Notes: generated by a model from the letters alone, not told the origin. A stretch of 64,000 nucleotides of DNA from Bedellia somnulentella (GCA_963576735.1 OY755197.1:6026501-6090500), one strand, 5' to 3'; positions 45,130 through 56,713 are shown, counted from the first letter of the stretch. A program made the numbers and translations.

Positions 45130-45345
45130 CTAACGGCTTGATATCATTCGCGCCTTATGCGGCGTTCTATCCTCTTCACTAGAAGATGTAGAAGGAAATC
45201 TTCTACTTCTTTTCCTCCTCAATTGATTTCTCGGGGGAGTTCCTGGAGGAGTCCCCTCGTTATCCTCGTGGGGTCGCATATCTGAAATCCTAGTTCCTCG
45301 GAATAGATGTCTGATCCATAAGTCAAAATTCAGATAGTACAACAT
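45130..45345 (-). CDS. Possible Gag N-terminus of the 8.7-kb element
   Basis: Short minus-strand frame with MRPHEDNEGTPPGTPPRNQL, then RRKRSRRFPSTSSSEEDRTP, ending ARMISSR. The basic, Ser/Pro-rich disordered start and the position just after the 5' repeats suit a truncated gag, but similarity is only impressionistic. The open frame extends to 45375 with no ATG beyond 45345. Confidence 0.3.
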   Translation of the reverse strand: MLYYLNFDLWIRHLFRGTRISDMRPHEDNEGTPPGTPPRNQLRRKRSRRFPSTSSSEEDRTPHKARMISSR

Positions 45346-45483
45346 CCTAATTTCATTAACTTTTACTTTGGTCAAGTCCAGTTCAACATCAGATTAACAT
45401 AGCAAGTTCATTCAGTTTTATTTATTAATTTGAAAATACACAGACAACTCCGTTCCATAATCGAATAAATATACACAATTCTT

Positions 45484-46291
45484 TCAGTCCCAGTGAACAT
45501 ACACAGTTCATTCAATCCAATAATCCAGTTAACATACACAGTCCATTCATTCCAATAATCCAGTTAACATACACAGTTCATTCATTCCCATAATTTAGTA
45601 AACATAAACAGTCTATTCAGTCCCATAATCCAGTGAATATACATAGTCCATTCAGTCCCATAATCCAGTGAAGACAAACAGTCCATTCAGTCCCATAATC
45701 CAGCGAACATACACAGTTCACTCAGCCCAATAATCCAGTGACCATACATAGTTCACTCAGTACAATAATCTAGTGAAAATACATAGTTCACTCGGTCCAA
45801 TAATCCAGTGAAAATACATAGTTCACTCAGTCCAATAACCCAGTGAACATACATAGTTCACTCAGTCCAATAATCCACTGAAAATACATAGTTCACTCAG
45901 TCCAATCATCCAGTGAACATGCATAGTTCACTCAGTCTAATAATCCAGTGAAAATACATAGTTCACTCAGTCCAATCATCCAGTGAACATGCATAGTTCA
46001 CTCAGTCCAATAATCCAGTGAACATGCATAGTTCACTCAGTCCAATAATCCAGTGAAAATACATAGTTCACTCAGTCCAATAATCCAGTGAACATACATA
46101 GTTCACTCAGTCCAATCATAAAGTGAACATGCATAATTCACTCAGTCCAACAATCCAGTGAAAATACATAGTTCACTCAGTCCAATAATCCAGTGAAAAT
46201 ACATAGTTCACTCAGTCCAATAATCCAGTGAACATACATAGTTCACTCAGTCCAATAATCCAGTGAAAATACATAGTTCACTCAGTCCAAT
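45484..46291. repeat. 35-bp minisatellite
   Basis: About 23 tandem copies of a 35-bp unit (phrases CATAGTTCACTCAGTCCAAT and AATCCAGTGAA). Copies at the left edge are more diverged; the right copies are nearly uniform. Vestiges reappear at 46641-46656 and 47041-47085, so the array was interrupted by the insertion at 46292. Confidence 0.93.
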
Positions 46292-46516
46292 AATATGGTT
46301 GTGTTGTTGTTGTCGTCCTATGGCACCTCACTGGTGCACAGGGCCTGCACAAGCTCCCGCCACGCCTTCCTGTCTGCCGCGACTTCCCTGGCCGCACTCC
46401 AACTCAGTCCCGGCGCTCGCAGCTCGCTCTCCACGCTCCGGCGCCAAGTGTGTACGGGACGGCCGCGGGCTCGCTTGCCGTCCGGTGGGTTCCACTCGAA
46501 GACGCCAGCATCGCAT
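46292..46516 (-). mobile_element. 3' end of a non-LTR retrotransposon inserted in the minisatellite
   Basis: GC-rich against AT-rich surroundings. On the minus strand it reads DAGVFEWNPPDGKRARGRPV, then HTWRRSVESELRAPGLSWS and ADRKAWRELVQALCTSEVP, stop, followed by an ACA-rich tail. This is the familiar C-terminal GRPxxTWRR segment of non-LTR polymerases. 5'-truncated to about 65 codons. Confidence 0.8.
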
Positions 46517-46645
46517 GGTTGTGTTATGTAAATAAATATTTATGGTTGTGTTAAGTAAATAAATAAATGTGGTTGTGTTATATAAATAAATGTGGTTGTG
46601 TTATGTAAATAAATAAATATGGTTGTGTTATGTAAATAAATAATC
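46515..46645. repeat. 25-bp tandem repeat
   Basis: About five imperfect copies of TGGTTGTGTTATGTAAATAA plus AATA, immediately beside the retrotransposon end, which itself starts with the same TGGTTGTGTT phrase. It may have grown from the insertion junction. Confidence 0.8.
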
Positions 46646-47557
46646 CAGTGAACATCGGCTGCTCCAAGCCAAAAACAAGTATGTCGATTTTTGAGCGTTT
46701 GCTTATTTTTTACACCGTTGGATTCGTCATAGAAAGACCCTTATTTCTACATTATTAAAACTCAAAATATCTTCTTATTTAAGGCGCTATTGATAAAAAA
46801 ATAGGGTAAGACTATGCTAAAAGCATTTTTATTCTGCATTGGCGTTACTGTAAAGGTCAAGTTAAAAAAATATTAATTTCATTAGGAAACTACTTCACGT
46901 CGGACATATCCAAAAATCATCATGATCCGACAATCACTTTAGGAAATATTTAAATTTATAGAAATAAAATGTTTTTTTCGCTCTCCAGTAAAATTTGCCA
47001 AAAACGACATACCTGTTCCCAGCCTAACACAGCCGACATTCATAGTCCACTCAGTCCCATAATCCAGTCATCATACATAGTTCATTACATCACGTATGTC
47101 ACGATATGCAGGTAGTGTAAAATAATTTCAATAACTCACTCTTACTTTATATCAAATATGTAAAAACCACTCAAATTTTAGTCATAAAGTTTTACAATGT
47201 TAAAATAGACTACGAAAGAATATTCCACCTGCATAATGTTTTATCAACATTGTAAATAATTTAAAATAAAATAAACAAGATTCTAGACTAAATGAAAATG
47301 AAAACAGATACTGTCCTACGTTATCAAATCTAGTCTGTGATTCGTTTTAACACCAATGCACAACGCGAAGTCCTTAACATTCCTTGACGGTAAAATAGTT
47401 TAAAACACAGGTAAATTCAAATTACTTCTGTACAAATTGTGAATGTCACGGTGCTTCTACATACCCAAACTTCAAAGCCAAGGCTAGGCTTCAATGGCAA
47501 ATTGCCTTTTTTTTTTGAGAACATAAAATATATGTACATATAGGATAGTGTCATTGT

Positions 47558-48110
47558 AGTATAATATGCATGTCGTGTGAGTAAGCATGATCAGAGAGTA
47601 GCCTTGATCGAATGCATGTCGTGTGAATAAGCATTATCGGAGAGTAGCCTTGATCGAATGCATGTCGTGTGAATAAGCATTATCGGAGAGTAGCCTTGAT
47701 CGAATGGATGTCGTGTGAATAAGCATTATCGGAGAGTAGCCTTGATCGAATGCATGTCGTGTGAATAAGCATTATCGGAGAGTAGCCTTGATCGAATGGA
47801 TGTCGTGTAAATAAGCATTATCGGAGAGTAGCTCCAATCGAATACATGTTGTCTGAGTAAACATTATCAGAGAGTAGTCCTGATATAATACATGCCGTGT
47901 AAGTAAGCATTATCGGAGAGTAGCCGTGGTCAAATGAATGTCGTGTGAGTAAGTATTATCGGAGAGTAGCCCCAATCAAATGCATGTCGTGTGAGTAAGC
48001 ATTATCGGAGAGTAGCCCCGATCAAATGCATGTCGTGTCGTGTGAGTAAGTATTATCGGAGAGTAGCCCCAATCGAATACATGTCGTGTGTGTAGGCGTA
48101 TATCAAACAA
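47558..48110. repeat. 46-bp minisatellite
   Basis: About 11-12 copies of a 46-bp unit with phrases GCATGTCGTGTGAATAAGCA and TTATCGGAGAGTAGCC. The left copies are the most uniform. It lies just inside the 5' LTR of the 8.7-kb element, in the position of its 5' untranslated leader. Confidence 0.93.
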
Positions 48111-48218
48111 ATAAATATTATCTATCCTCTTAAAAAAAAACTGTCACTATATTCGCAAATTCGACATAAAATAATAATATAGTTATTGAATAGATCTGGT
48201 ACATACCCACTTCTGAAA

Positions 48219-48615
48219 TATAAAAAAACTCCAATTCTTGAACACTGACTTTATTTCCACTTGGTCATATAAAATATATTACAACTAACAATTAACTATT
48301 TGTACTATAATTACGGGCAGTACTTTGACTAAACGTCTTTACCTCACTCCTGCTAACGATAGAATGAATAAAAATAATGTCCCGCCTCAAAAGCCGTCCT
48401 CGTCCCCACCCATTACTTGTCAAACCGAAAACAGTCACTTCAACCGGAAGTTGAAGTGAAACACTTCACAAAACTGGTTGCTTTAAACGGAAGTTGAGGT
48501 GAAACACTTTACAAAACTGATTAACAAAAGGTACTCCTATTAAAAATCAACATGAATTAATAATATATGTTTTTCAAAGAAATCATTACAATATATTTTA
48601 ACAAGAATCATTACA
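48219..48615 (-). repeat. 5' LTR of the 8.7-kb element
   Basis: 397 bp, one base different from 39877-40273 by eye. Adjacent on the minus strand to TTTCAGAAGTGGG. Confidence 0.85.
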
Positions 48616-48778
48616 TCAGAGTACCCACGTTTTACATGGACAGTGTACTCACATGATAGAAGGCAGGCCTATAGCCGTTTTGTACGAATACACTGTCATA
48701 TGACTAAGTACAACTCAGCCATGTGGGTTTCCTCATGATGTTTTCCCTCACCGTTAACAACCATGATATTGTAATAAG
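48616..48778 (-). mobile_element. tRNA-derived SINE, middle part (split copy)
   Basis: Continues the SINE broken at 39876; it begins TCAGAGTACCCACG and runs to ACCGTTAACAACCATGATA. The tRNA head is missing. Confidence 0.8.
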
Positions 48779-49050
48779 TTTATGTTTAATCGGGTACACA
48801 TGTACATTCTAACCACAACACGCAATCATACATACACGCACAACGGTCCTGAAAACGGGTACCAAGAGATTCAGAATCAAAAATTCCTCAGCCCCTTTTG
48901 AAAGTTGAGAGGGGAAAAGTTTGTATAATGAAATATGTTAGTGATGGGTCTCCAACCAAATAAAATAAATAAACTTAATAAAAACTAGTTCTGAGTACTA
49001 GTTACTTTCTATACTTTCCTTAAAAATGTATGAGTTTTTATCATTATTAC

Positions 49051-49182
49051 CTGGTCCCGAATTGCCGTTAGTATGTTTCGGCGGATATTCGTGCACGTCT
49101 TGTGTCTCGGAGGGCGCGGATGGCAGTTCACCTCCGAACACTATGGGGCTGCTTGGAAGACATTTCATGAATTTGCCGAAGC
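49051..49182 (-). CDS. CRMP: CRMP/dihydropyrimidinase exon D, copy 2
   Basis: 132 nt on the minus strand; acceptor TTTGCAG, donor CCAG|GTAATAATG, phase 1 both sides. It encodes GFGKFMKCLPSSPIVFGGEL, then PSAPSETQDVHEYPPK and HTNGNSGP. By eye it is identical to 55173-55304. In the block it follows exon C copy 2. Because C+D is 217 nt, a transcript including both C-D blocks would lose frame, so only one block is used per mRNA. See the duplication finding for the haplotype explanation. Confidence 0.85.
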
Positions 49183-49254
49183 CTGCAAAGAAAATAACGG
49201 ACATATCTACTTACTCGCTCGATTAAAGTAAAACAACTATCATCTTAATATATA

Positions 49255-49500
49255 CGTATATACATACATATACTCACGGCTATAAATCCCTAGAAGGGGT
49301 AGCCAGAGCAGAGGAATTAAAAGTTCCTCAGTTATTTTTGGAAATTTTGGTGGGGAAAAGATGGTAAAATAAAGGTTGTCGGTGATGGGTCTCCAACCGC
49401 ATCGCCCAATATCCCTTAAAAGCCCCAATACCGTTAGTCGCCTCTTACGTACACCCACCGGAAGAAATGGGGTAGTGCTATTCTAAGCCGACACTACACA
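49255..49500 (-). repeat. Short interspersed element, minus copy, absent from the paired block
   Basis: Full copy of the (TATG)n family. The corresponding point in the paired block (about 55386) instead carries a Helitron. Confidence 0.75.
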
Positions 49501-50498
49501 GAAAAAAAATATATATATATAATAATAGGGTATATAATGTTCTTGTTTGAATTTACGAATAAAAACTTCACTTTTATTTGAACTTTTAAAAGAAGAGTTA
49601 TGAATGTGAAGAAAGCAGGAGTGGTTTGCCAGGATCCTGCAAATTGAGGATCTACACTACAGTATATCTGCCTACTCTAATGGGAATCGTGACGTGAATA
49701 TAAATTATTAACTTATGTAAGAAAATAGTAGTCTGTTTTAAATTTTCGATTTTTTATTTTAAAGGAACGAAATAAAAGATGTTTGTTTATTGCAATATGC
49801 CCAAAGACTAAAAAAAACAATGAGTTGGATTTACATTTTCACTCGCAGCTATAACATTCAATAAAGGGAGCCAACATTTTAGAATTGTGTGATCCACAGA
49901 TAATTTGAAAGTGAGGCAAAAATAAAGAATAATGTCAAAAAAAAAATGGGTCTCAAGCCACATCGCCCAAAATTCACTTAAGCACCAAGACCCCAAGTAA
50001 CCTTACAAAACCCGTGGGTTAATGCTTAAGGGCCTCCCCGCATTTTGCAGCTATTGCGCTCACTCTTACGTCAATTTTACTGAGAGCTACGCATGTATAG
50101 ACACATAATGAGTTCACATGTATGTTATGCCAGTGGAGCCTATACGATTTTTATGAAAACAAAGCATGTTCCAATAAATTTTTTTCATCATTTTTTCAAC
50201 AAATTATTAAAATGTTAATCATCAAATTTTAACACCATGAACTATGAATTTTATTCATGTCATATTAATTTCATCAAATCAGACTTTATAGAATTTCCAA
50301 GCAATCAATATCAACCTATTTTTCCGGGGACGCCCTTAAATGGTTTTATGATTTGCCAAGCGAAGCGCACGGGCACGAAGCGTTTCGTCGTTTTTTTGAA
50401 CCCTCATAACTTGGGTTTGGATTATGCTAGATCAAATAAATTTTCGGGGTATATTGTCAATAGCGTATTTATTGAACATATAATGCCAAGCTTCTAAC

Positions 50499-50639
50499 AT
50501 TCCAAAGGTTGTCTGGAAGAGATCGCTTTTAGCGATAAGACCTCACAATTGTACCTCACTGTAATCTGTTTGATCATATTATTCTTTTTGTAAATTTGTG
50601 TTTGATGTGCAATAAAGAGTTATTCTATTCTATTCTATT
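50499..50639 (+). mobile_element. 3' end of a non-LTR element with (TATTC)n tail
   Basis: GGTTGTCTGGAAGAGATCGC through GTGCAATAAAGAG to a CTATTCTATTC tail; a common lepidopteran retroposon end. Inserted in the left arm of the foldback repeat in this block only; the paired block (57985) is uninterrupted. Confidence 0.7.
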
Positions 50640-50885
50640 ACACGTTCTAACTCTACAAGGCCTAACTTCACAAACTCTACACCTAAGTCAAAATATGTGG
50701 CTTGGCCGTTCGTTACTACAAGAACTATTGTATAACACAAAAATAATGAACAGTGAATAAATTTTTCACCTTACGCCGATGTGAATGTAGCGAAATGGCC
50801 AAGCCACATATTTTGACTAAGGTGTAGAGTTTGTGAAGTTTAGCCTTGTAGAGTTAGGGCGTGTAGTGTTTGAAGCTTGGCTCTA
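50640..50885. repeat. Foldback MITE (block 2)
   Basis: About 85-bp inverted arms (TCTAACTCTACAAGGCCTAA and GTGGCTTGGCC with their complements) around a short centre. Paired with 57972-58230. The left arm is broken by the element at 50499. Confidence 0.8.
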
Positions 50886-50993
50886 CATGAGATTTGATAA
50901 CTTTTTGACAGTGCGAGTCATATGGGCTCGTCTTGGCAACATTTTACATGAAAATGTTTTTGGTGGGATATAATTATTTCAAAAAAGGCTTAC

Positions 50994-51078
50994 CTTCAAC
51001 AACTCTCAAAGCCCCATCGTCCAAACAGACTCGTCCGTTGACGATCACGTATTGAGGACCGCCCACTACGCGTTGACC
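50994..51078 (-). CDS. CRMP: CRMP/dihydropyrimidinase exon C, copy 2
   Basis: 85 nt on the minus strand; acceptor ATTTTCAG, donor GAAG|GTAAGCC, phase 0 in and phase 1 out. It encodes GQRVVGGPQYVIVNGRVCLD then DGALRVVE, matching the strand-rich segment after IFE in dihydropyrimidinases. It differs from copy 1 (58343-58427) at two third-codon positions and makes the same protein. Confidence 0.85.
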
Positions 51079-51117
51079 CTGAAAATATATTTAGATAAAA
51101 ATTTGCAGTAAATATGT

Positions 51118-51487
51118 GACAACCGTGATAGCCCAGTGGGTAGAACACTCGGTTATCGTGCAAACGAGTAGTGTTCAAATCCTGGGTCGGGCCTACACCA
51201 ATTAGTCTTTTCTAAAGACATATGTGTGGTTAATTTATCATGGTTGTTAATGGTGAGGGAAAACATCGTGAGGAAACCCACATGGCTGAGTTGTACTTAG
51301 TCATGTGACAGTGTATTCGTACAAAACGGCGATAGGCCTGCCCCCTATCACGTGAGTACACTGCCCATGCAAAACGTGGGTACTCTGAACACCAGGTGAC
51401 AAAGTCACGTGATGTTCAGAAGTATTAGTACCACTGCCAACCCCTTCGGGGATATTCGGCGTGAACGTTTATGTTTATATTATTATG
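51118..51487 (+). mobile_element. tRNA-derived SINE, full-length copy
   Basis: tRNA-like head (GATAGCCCAGTGGGTAGAAC; GTGTTCAAATCCTGGG), body, and a tail after GGCGTGAACGTTTATG. Present in this block only; the paired block reads straight through AAATATGTAGAAAA at 58460. Confidence 0.88.
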
Positions 51488-51945
51488 TTATGTAGAAAAT
51501 GAAAGATCCTTATTTCTAAGCTTGAGGGTAACCTGTGTAGAATTAATACAAAGCTTTATTTAATTTATACATGTATATATTAGTAGAACCTGACGATAAT
51601 AAGGTTTTAGAACAGTTTATGTGAGTAATGAATACTTATAAAATATAGAATGTAATATCTACAAAATTAAGGTGGGTACCAATTTTTTTTTAAATTTAAA
51701 TAAGACAAAGAAATCCTCAGTCACTTTTGGAAATTGATTGGAGAAAAGATTGTAATAAATCAGTTAAAAAGCCCCAATACCCTTAGCCGCCTTTTACAAA
51801 TATCCACGAGAAGAAATGGGGTAGTGATATCCTAAGCCGACGCTGAGTATCTGCTAAAAATAAACAAAATATCGATATCCATAGTAATATGAGGGAATAA
51901 ACGTGAGGAAACATGACTTAGCCATGGTCCATCCATACAGTGTAT

Positions 51946-52145
51946 NNNNNNNNNNNNNNNNNNNNNNNNNNNNNNNNNNNNNNNNNNNNNNNNNNNNNNN
52001 NNNNNNNNNNNNNNNNNNNNNNNNNNNNNNNNNNNNNNNNNNNNNNNNNNNNNNNNNNNNNNNNNNNNNNNNNNNNNNNNNNNNNNNNNNNNNNNNNNNN
52101 NNNNNNNNNNNNNNNNNNNNNNNNNNNNNNNNNNNNNNNNNNNNN
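51946..52145. other. Assembly gap (200 N)
   Basis: Exactly 200 N, a conventional unknown-length scaffold gap. Left of it the sequence enters a SINE fragment like 60350; right of it the sequence starts in the middle of a non-LTR ORF. The two sides need not be truly adjacent. Confidence 0.99.
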
Positions 52146-54600
52146 GATGCCATCACAAAATTTATTCCCGTTGATACTCGTAGTAAAAGCCACAACCATC
52201 CTGTCTGGTATAGTCCCCCACTTAAACGCTGTTTAAAAGAGAAATTTAAAGCTCACTCACGCTGGAAACGAACCAATAACCCACTAGATTATGACCAATT
52301 TTCATTATTACGAAAACGATGCAAGGATTTACAACGCATTTGCTATGGGGATTACATAACTACTATCCAAAATAACATAAAAGTTAACCCTAAAGCTCTT
52401 TGGTCTTTTATTAAATCACGTCGCGGTGGCTCATCGTATCCTAAAATATTCCAACACAACAACAAATCATTCGACTCTGGTCAATCAATCTGTGATGCAT
52501 TTAATGACTTTTTCTGCTCTGTGTTTACCAAACCTGCTGACAACTACCCCGATATACCCTTATCTTCTCCACAGTGTGATACTGGTAATACTATAAGTAA
52601 TATAAGTACTAATGAGGAAGAGATTTACAAGTTGCTTCTTTCTCTGGACATCAACGGTGGTGCAGGCACTGATAATATTCCTCCCTTCTTTATTAAGAAC
52701 TGCGCTAAGCCTCTTTCCACCCCTCTTTGTATAATTTATAATCGTTCTTTTCATGCAGGTATTTTCCCTAAAATCTGGAAGGACGCTTTGATAGTACCAG
52801 TTCACAAAAATGGTCCAAAATACAAAATTGCTAACTATAGACCCATTTCTATCCTAAACATTTTTGCTAAAATCTTAGAGAAAATTGCTTATAAACGTAT
52901 CTATCCCGTTGTTAAACATAGTATTCCGTCTCAACAGCATGGTTTTCTTAAAGGTAGATCTGTACTTTCTAACCTCATTGAATTCATTGATTTTGTCCTT
53001 GGTTGTATGGATAGAGGTATACAAGTTGACGTAGTCTATACTGATTTTCAAAAGCTTTCGACCGAGGAGACCACGTGATTATTCTTCGCAAGCTTTTTGC
53101 TTTAGGGGTGCAAGGTGATTTCTTTAGATGGATAAAATCTTATATATCTAACCGTCATCAAGCTGTTGTTTTGGGTGGTTTTCGATCAGGTTTTGTTGAC
53201 ATACCATCAGGAGTACCCCAAGGATCCCATTTGGGTCCCCTTTTATATAATATTTATTTGTACGATATTTTTACAGCCATATGTGAGACCAATTTTATAA
53301 TGTATGCAGATGACAAAAAGGTTTATTGTGGTATCCGACAAGCTGACGACTGTTATAAGCTACAAAGGGATTTGGATCGCCTCACCGATTACTATAACGA
53401 GAACAGAATAGACATAAATGTGTCAAAATGCGTGCAAATTACATTTTCACGAAGTAATAAACCCATCATTAATACTTACTATATTAATAAACAGCCTATC
53501 CGGAGAGTTAATGCAGTAAAAGACCTCGGCGTTATTTTAGATTCAAAGCTTACTTTTGAACAACACATTGTTGATATCACTAATCGTGCATACAAAAATC
53601 TGGGCTTTGTAATGAGGACTTGTGAAACGTTTAAAGACCCTAAATGTGTACAGACGGTTTATTATGCCTATGTTCGCAGTATTCTGGAGTTCGCTTCAAG
53701 TGTTTGGTCCCCTCAGTACATTAAGTACAAGCATATGATTGAAAGAATACAACATATTTTTGTACGACACTTAAATTTTAAAACTAAGAACTTCCATAAG
53801 TGTTACGAAATGAGTTGTGAATTTCATAAAATGTTAAGATTAGAGGATCGCCCTAATTTAACTGACCTAACCGTTCTACATGATATAATACATGGTCGTT
53901 TGGATAACCCAAACTTACTTGCACAGGTTGGACTTAACACGCCATCATATAGGACTCGCCATACCATAAATAGTTTGTTCTCCGTACCAATTTCCAGAAC
54001 TAACTACTCACAGAACGCTCCTTTTAGTCGTATTTTATCCGAATATAATAAAAACTTCCATGATATAGATCTTTTTAATCTAAGTAGATGCGCATTCAGG
54101 AAAGCTGTAATGGACGTACTTTTTAATTCTTAAAATACAAATTATAATTTATAAAAATAAATTATAATTATAATTTATAAATACAAATTATATTATGAGT
54201 ATAATTTTAATAACACATACATTTTTATATGCCTTTATGTATGTCACAGATTTTATTTGTTTTACACAGACACACACACACACGCACACACATATACACA
54301 CACATGCACATACACACACCCTTGAGATATCGTGGATCAAAACAATTTTGCTTTAAATATTGTTGTTAATATATATTTTATTTCCTCTTAAAATTGTATG
54401 TATTTGTTAGAGTTACTAGCTATAAAAAAAAAAAACATGTGTTGAAAACCAAATGTAACGTAAAAACAAGATTATTGTTAGATATGTTTTCTGTACATCT
54501 GTGAACATCTGTTATTGGCCTTACTTGATTTCTATTATTAACTGTGTATTATTACTTATGTCGCTGTTGATGTTCCTAATAAAAATAAATAAATAAATAA
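52146..54600 (+). mobile_element. Non-LTR retrotransposon, 5' end lost in gap, frameshifted
   Basis: Same family as 25617-28532. The first frame (52146-53078) carries NYRPISILNIFAKILEK and QQHGFLKGRSVLSN, then breaks at VVYTDFQK where AFD should follow. The next frame (53075-54133) resumes with RKLFALGVQGDFFRW, SGVPQGSHLGPLLYNIYLYD and catalytic IMYADDKKVY, to the stop at 54133. A CA-rich 3' UTR and an (AAAT)n tail end near 54600. Endonuclease missing. One frameshift makes this copy non-functional. Confidence 0.88.
54262..54320. repeat. CA-rich microsatellite
   Basis: Imperfect (CA)n in the 3' UTR of the non-LTR element. Confidence 0.8.
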
Positions 54601-54712
54601 ATTGTAAAAAAATATTCTTTATAACATTTTCAAATTGGATACCTCCAAATTAGGCACATATAAATGCAATAGAGACATACATACCATACATACACGCACA
54701 TTAGTAAAATTT

Positions 54713-54959
54713 GCTGTGTAGTGTCGGCTTAGAATAACACTACCCCATTTCTACCCGTGGGTGATCGTAAGAGGCGACTAAGGGTATAAGGGCTTTTCAA
54801 GTGATTTTTGGGCGATGTGGTTGGAGACCCGTCACCAAAAACATTTATTATTACCATCTTTTCCCCACTCAACTTTCAAAAGTGGTTGAGGAATTTCTTA
54901 TTCCAAAGCTCTGGCTACCCCGTTTAGGGAATTATAGCCGTGAGTATATGTACGTATGT
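54713..54959 (+). repeat. Short interspersed element with target duplication TTAGTAAA
   Basis: Full copy flanked by TTAGTAAA on both sides (about 54701 and 54960). Absent at the matching point of the other block. Confidence 0.82.
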
Positions 54960-55172
54960 ATTAGTAAATCCTAAAACCGGGTACCTAGAGATTCAGAATC
55001 AAAAATTCCTCAGCCCCTTTTGGAAGTTGAGTGGGAAAAAGTTTGTATAATGAAATTTGTTAGTGATGGGTCTCCAACCAAATAAAATAAATAAACTTAT
55101 TAAAAACTAGTTCTGAGTACTAGTTACTTTCTATACTTTCCTTAAAAATGTATGAGTTTTTATCATTATTAC

Positions 55173-55304
55173 CTGGTCCCGAATTGCCGTTAGTATGTTT
55201 CGGCGGATATTCGTGCACGTCTTGTGTCTCGGAGGGCGCGGATGGCAGTTCACCTCCGAACACTATGGGGCTGCTTGGAAGACATTTCATGAATTTGCCG
55301 AAGC
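55173..55304 (-). CDS. CRMP: CRMP/dihydropyrimidinase exon D, copy 1
   Basis: Identical by eye to 49051-49182, with the same splice sites (TTTGCAG acceptor; CCAG|GTAATAATG donor). It encodes the segment after DGALRVVEG, which in vertebrate CRMPs carries the FIPRKPF region; here it is GFGKFMKCLPSSPIVFGG. This copy is the one contiguous with the upstream exons on the right-hand contig, so it is the safer copy for a gene model. Confidence 0.87.
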
Positions 55305-55386
55305 CTGCAAAGAAAATGAAGACATATCTACTTACTCGCGCGATTAAAGTAAAACAACTATTATCTTATTATATATATTATATTAA

Positions 55387-55505
55387 TCTATACTTATAAT
55401 AAATCTGTAGAGAGGTCAATTCTGTACATGAAATATATTTTCAAAATAACTATCAGGTTGTTTTTAGGGATCGATACTGATGCCAAAAATGCAATTAGTA
55501 AAATT

Positions 55506-55539
<34 letters not shown>

Positions 55540-56354
55540 GGTTTGTATGTTCCTTATGGAAACAAAAACTACTCGACGGATTTTAACGAAACTTGGTGCA
55601 ATTATTCTTCATACTCCTGGGCAGGTTTTTGTATACTTTTCAATCGAGTAGTAAAGGGGAAATTTGGGAAATTTTGGGAAACGGGAGAAGTTACTCCATT
55701 TTTTAAGCTTCCGTCGCGTGTGCAGCCTTAATGGTTAAACTTACATAGAAATCATGTATGACGGAAATATTCTTCATAAAATTATCTAAAAAAAAATCCC
55801 CAACAGTTTATGTCTATCTTTTACGGTTGACTCACAATAACACGTGTAATTCCTGATAGCTTAGCAATTCGGAACATTCTGATTATATTTGTTTACTCTT
55901 ACGTTTGTAAACCTCTCACTCATCCTTAATTTAAAAAAGGTAACATTATTACCTATTTAATAAAAAAGAATCATAGAAATCGGTAGAGAAACACCGAAAT
56001 TATACATAAAATAAGCCATCGCGCCCGTGACTCAAACCAAATCTTTACTAATTTACATATAATATACTAGGTGGCGCCAGTAGTTGCATCCTACATCACG
56101 TAATGATTTATTTTTTAGATTGTTATAAATACTTCATAGTGTTTATTCCAAAATTTGCTATTAAACGGAAATACTGAACCGTTCATTAAAGCGCATTCAA
56201 AATCACCAAACTACACTGTTTAGGGAGTGCTATAAATTTAGTAAATTGAAAACATTGCGCTGAATTTCACTATGCTTGAGCAGTGACTGAAGAAAGAAAC
56301 CTCAGATATTTAAAAAAACAACGCTACCCGTGCGAAGCTGGGACGATCCACTAG
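55387..56354 (+). mobile_element. Non-autonomous Helitron
   Basis: Starts TCTATACTTATAATAAATCT and ends GACGATCCACTAG, inserted between A (55386) and T (56355) as Helitrons do. A hairpin-capable CCCGTGCGAAGCTGGG precedes the CTAG end. (TCTG)n lies near 55508-55540. No Rep/helicase coding. The same element is at 59185. Confidence 0.78.
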
Positions 56355-56713
56355 TATATAATAATAGGGTATATGATGTTCTTGTTTGAATTTACGAATA
56401 AAAATTTCACTTTTATTTGAACGTTTAAAAGAAGAGTTATGAATGTGAAGAAAGCAAGAGTGGTTTGCCAGGATCCTGCAAATTGAGGATCTATAGTATC
56501 TGCCTACTCTAATGGGAATTGTGACGTGAATATAAATAATTAACTTACATAAGAAAATAGTCGTCTGCTTTAAATTTTCGTCTTTTATTTTTAAGGAACG
56601 AAATGAAAGATGTTTGTTTATTGCAATATGCCAAAAGACTAAAAAAACAATGAGTTGGATTTACATTCACACTCGCAGCTGTAACATTCAATAAAGGGAG
56701 CCAGAACTCAAGA

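Larger units (their letters stand above)
39877..48615 (-). mobile_element. 8.7-kb LTR retroelement with near-identical LTRs and decayed interior
   Basis: LTRs of 397 bp at 39877-40273 and 48219-48615 differ at one base by eye. It is inserted in a SINE with 4-bp target duplication TCAG (39873-39876, 48616-48619). On the minus strand the LTR begins TGTAATG and ends TTTATA; the 5' LTR is followed by TTTCAGAAGTGGG, similar to the CAGAAGTGG of the intact gypsy primer site. The interior has two minisatellites, a gag-like start, a decayed integrase C-terminus and several non-LTR fragments, but no working pol. This is a large non-autonomous (LARD-like) element, or a copy overwritten by nested insertions. 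Confidence 0.75.

Noticed and set aside
46263..46535. Plus-strand proline/arginine-rich frames in the GC-rich patch
   Set aside because: The minus-strand reading gives the known GRPxxTWRR polymerase end; the plus frames are shadows.
45484..48110. CRISPR array
   Set aside because: Tandem units abut without unique spacers and the DNA is eukaryotic; these are minisatellites.
51903..52195. Open frames running through the N gap
   Set aside because: The residues across the gap are meaningless. The real coding starts after 52145, and the short pieces before it are repeat sequence.
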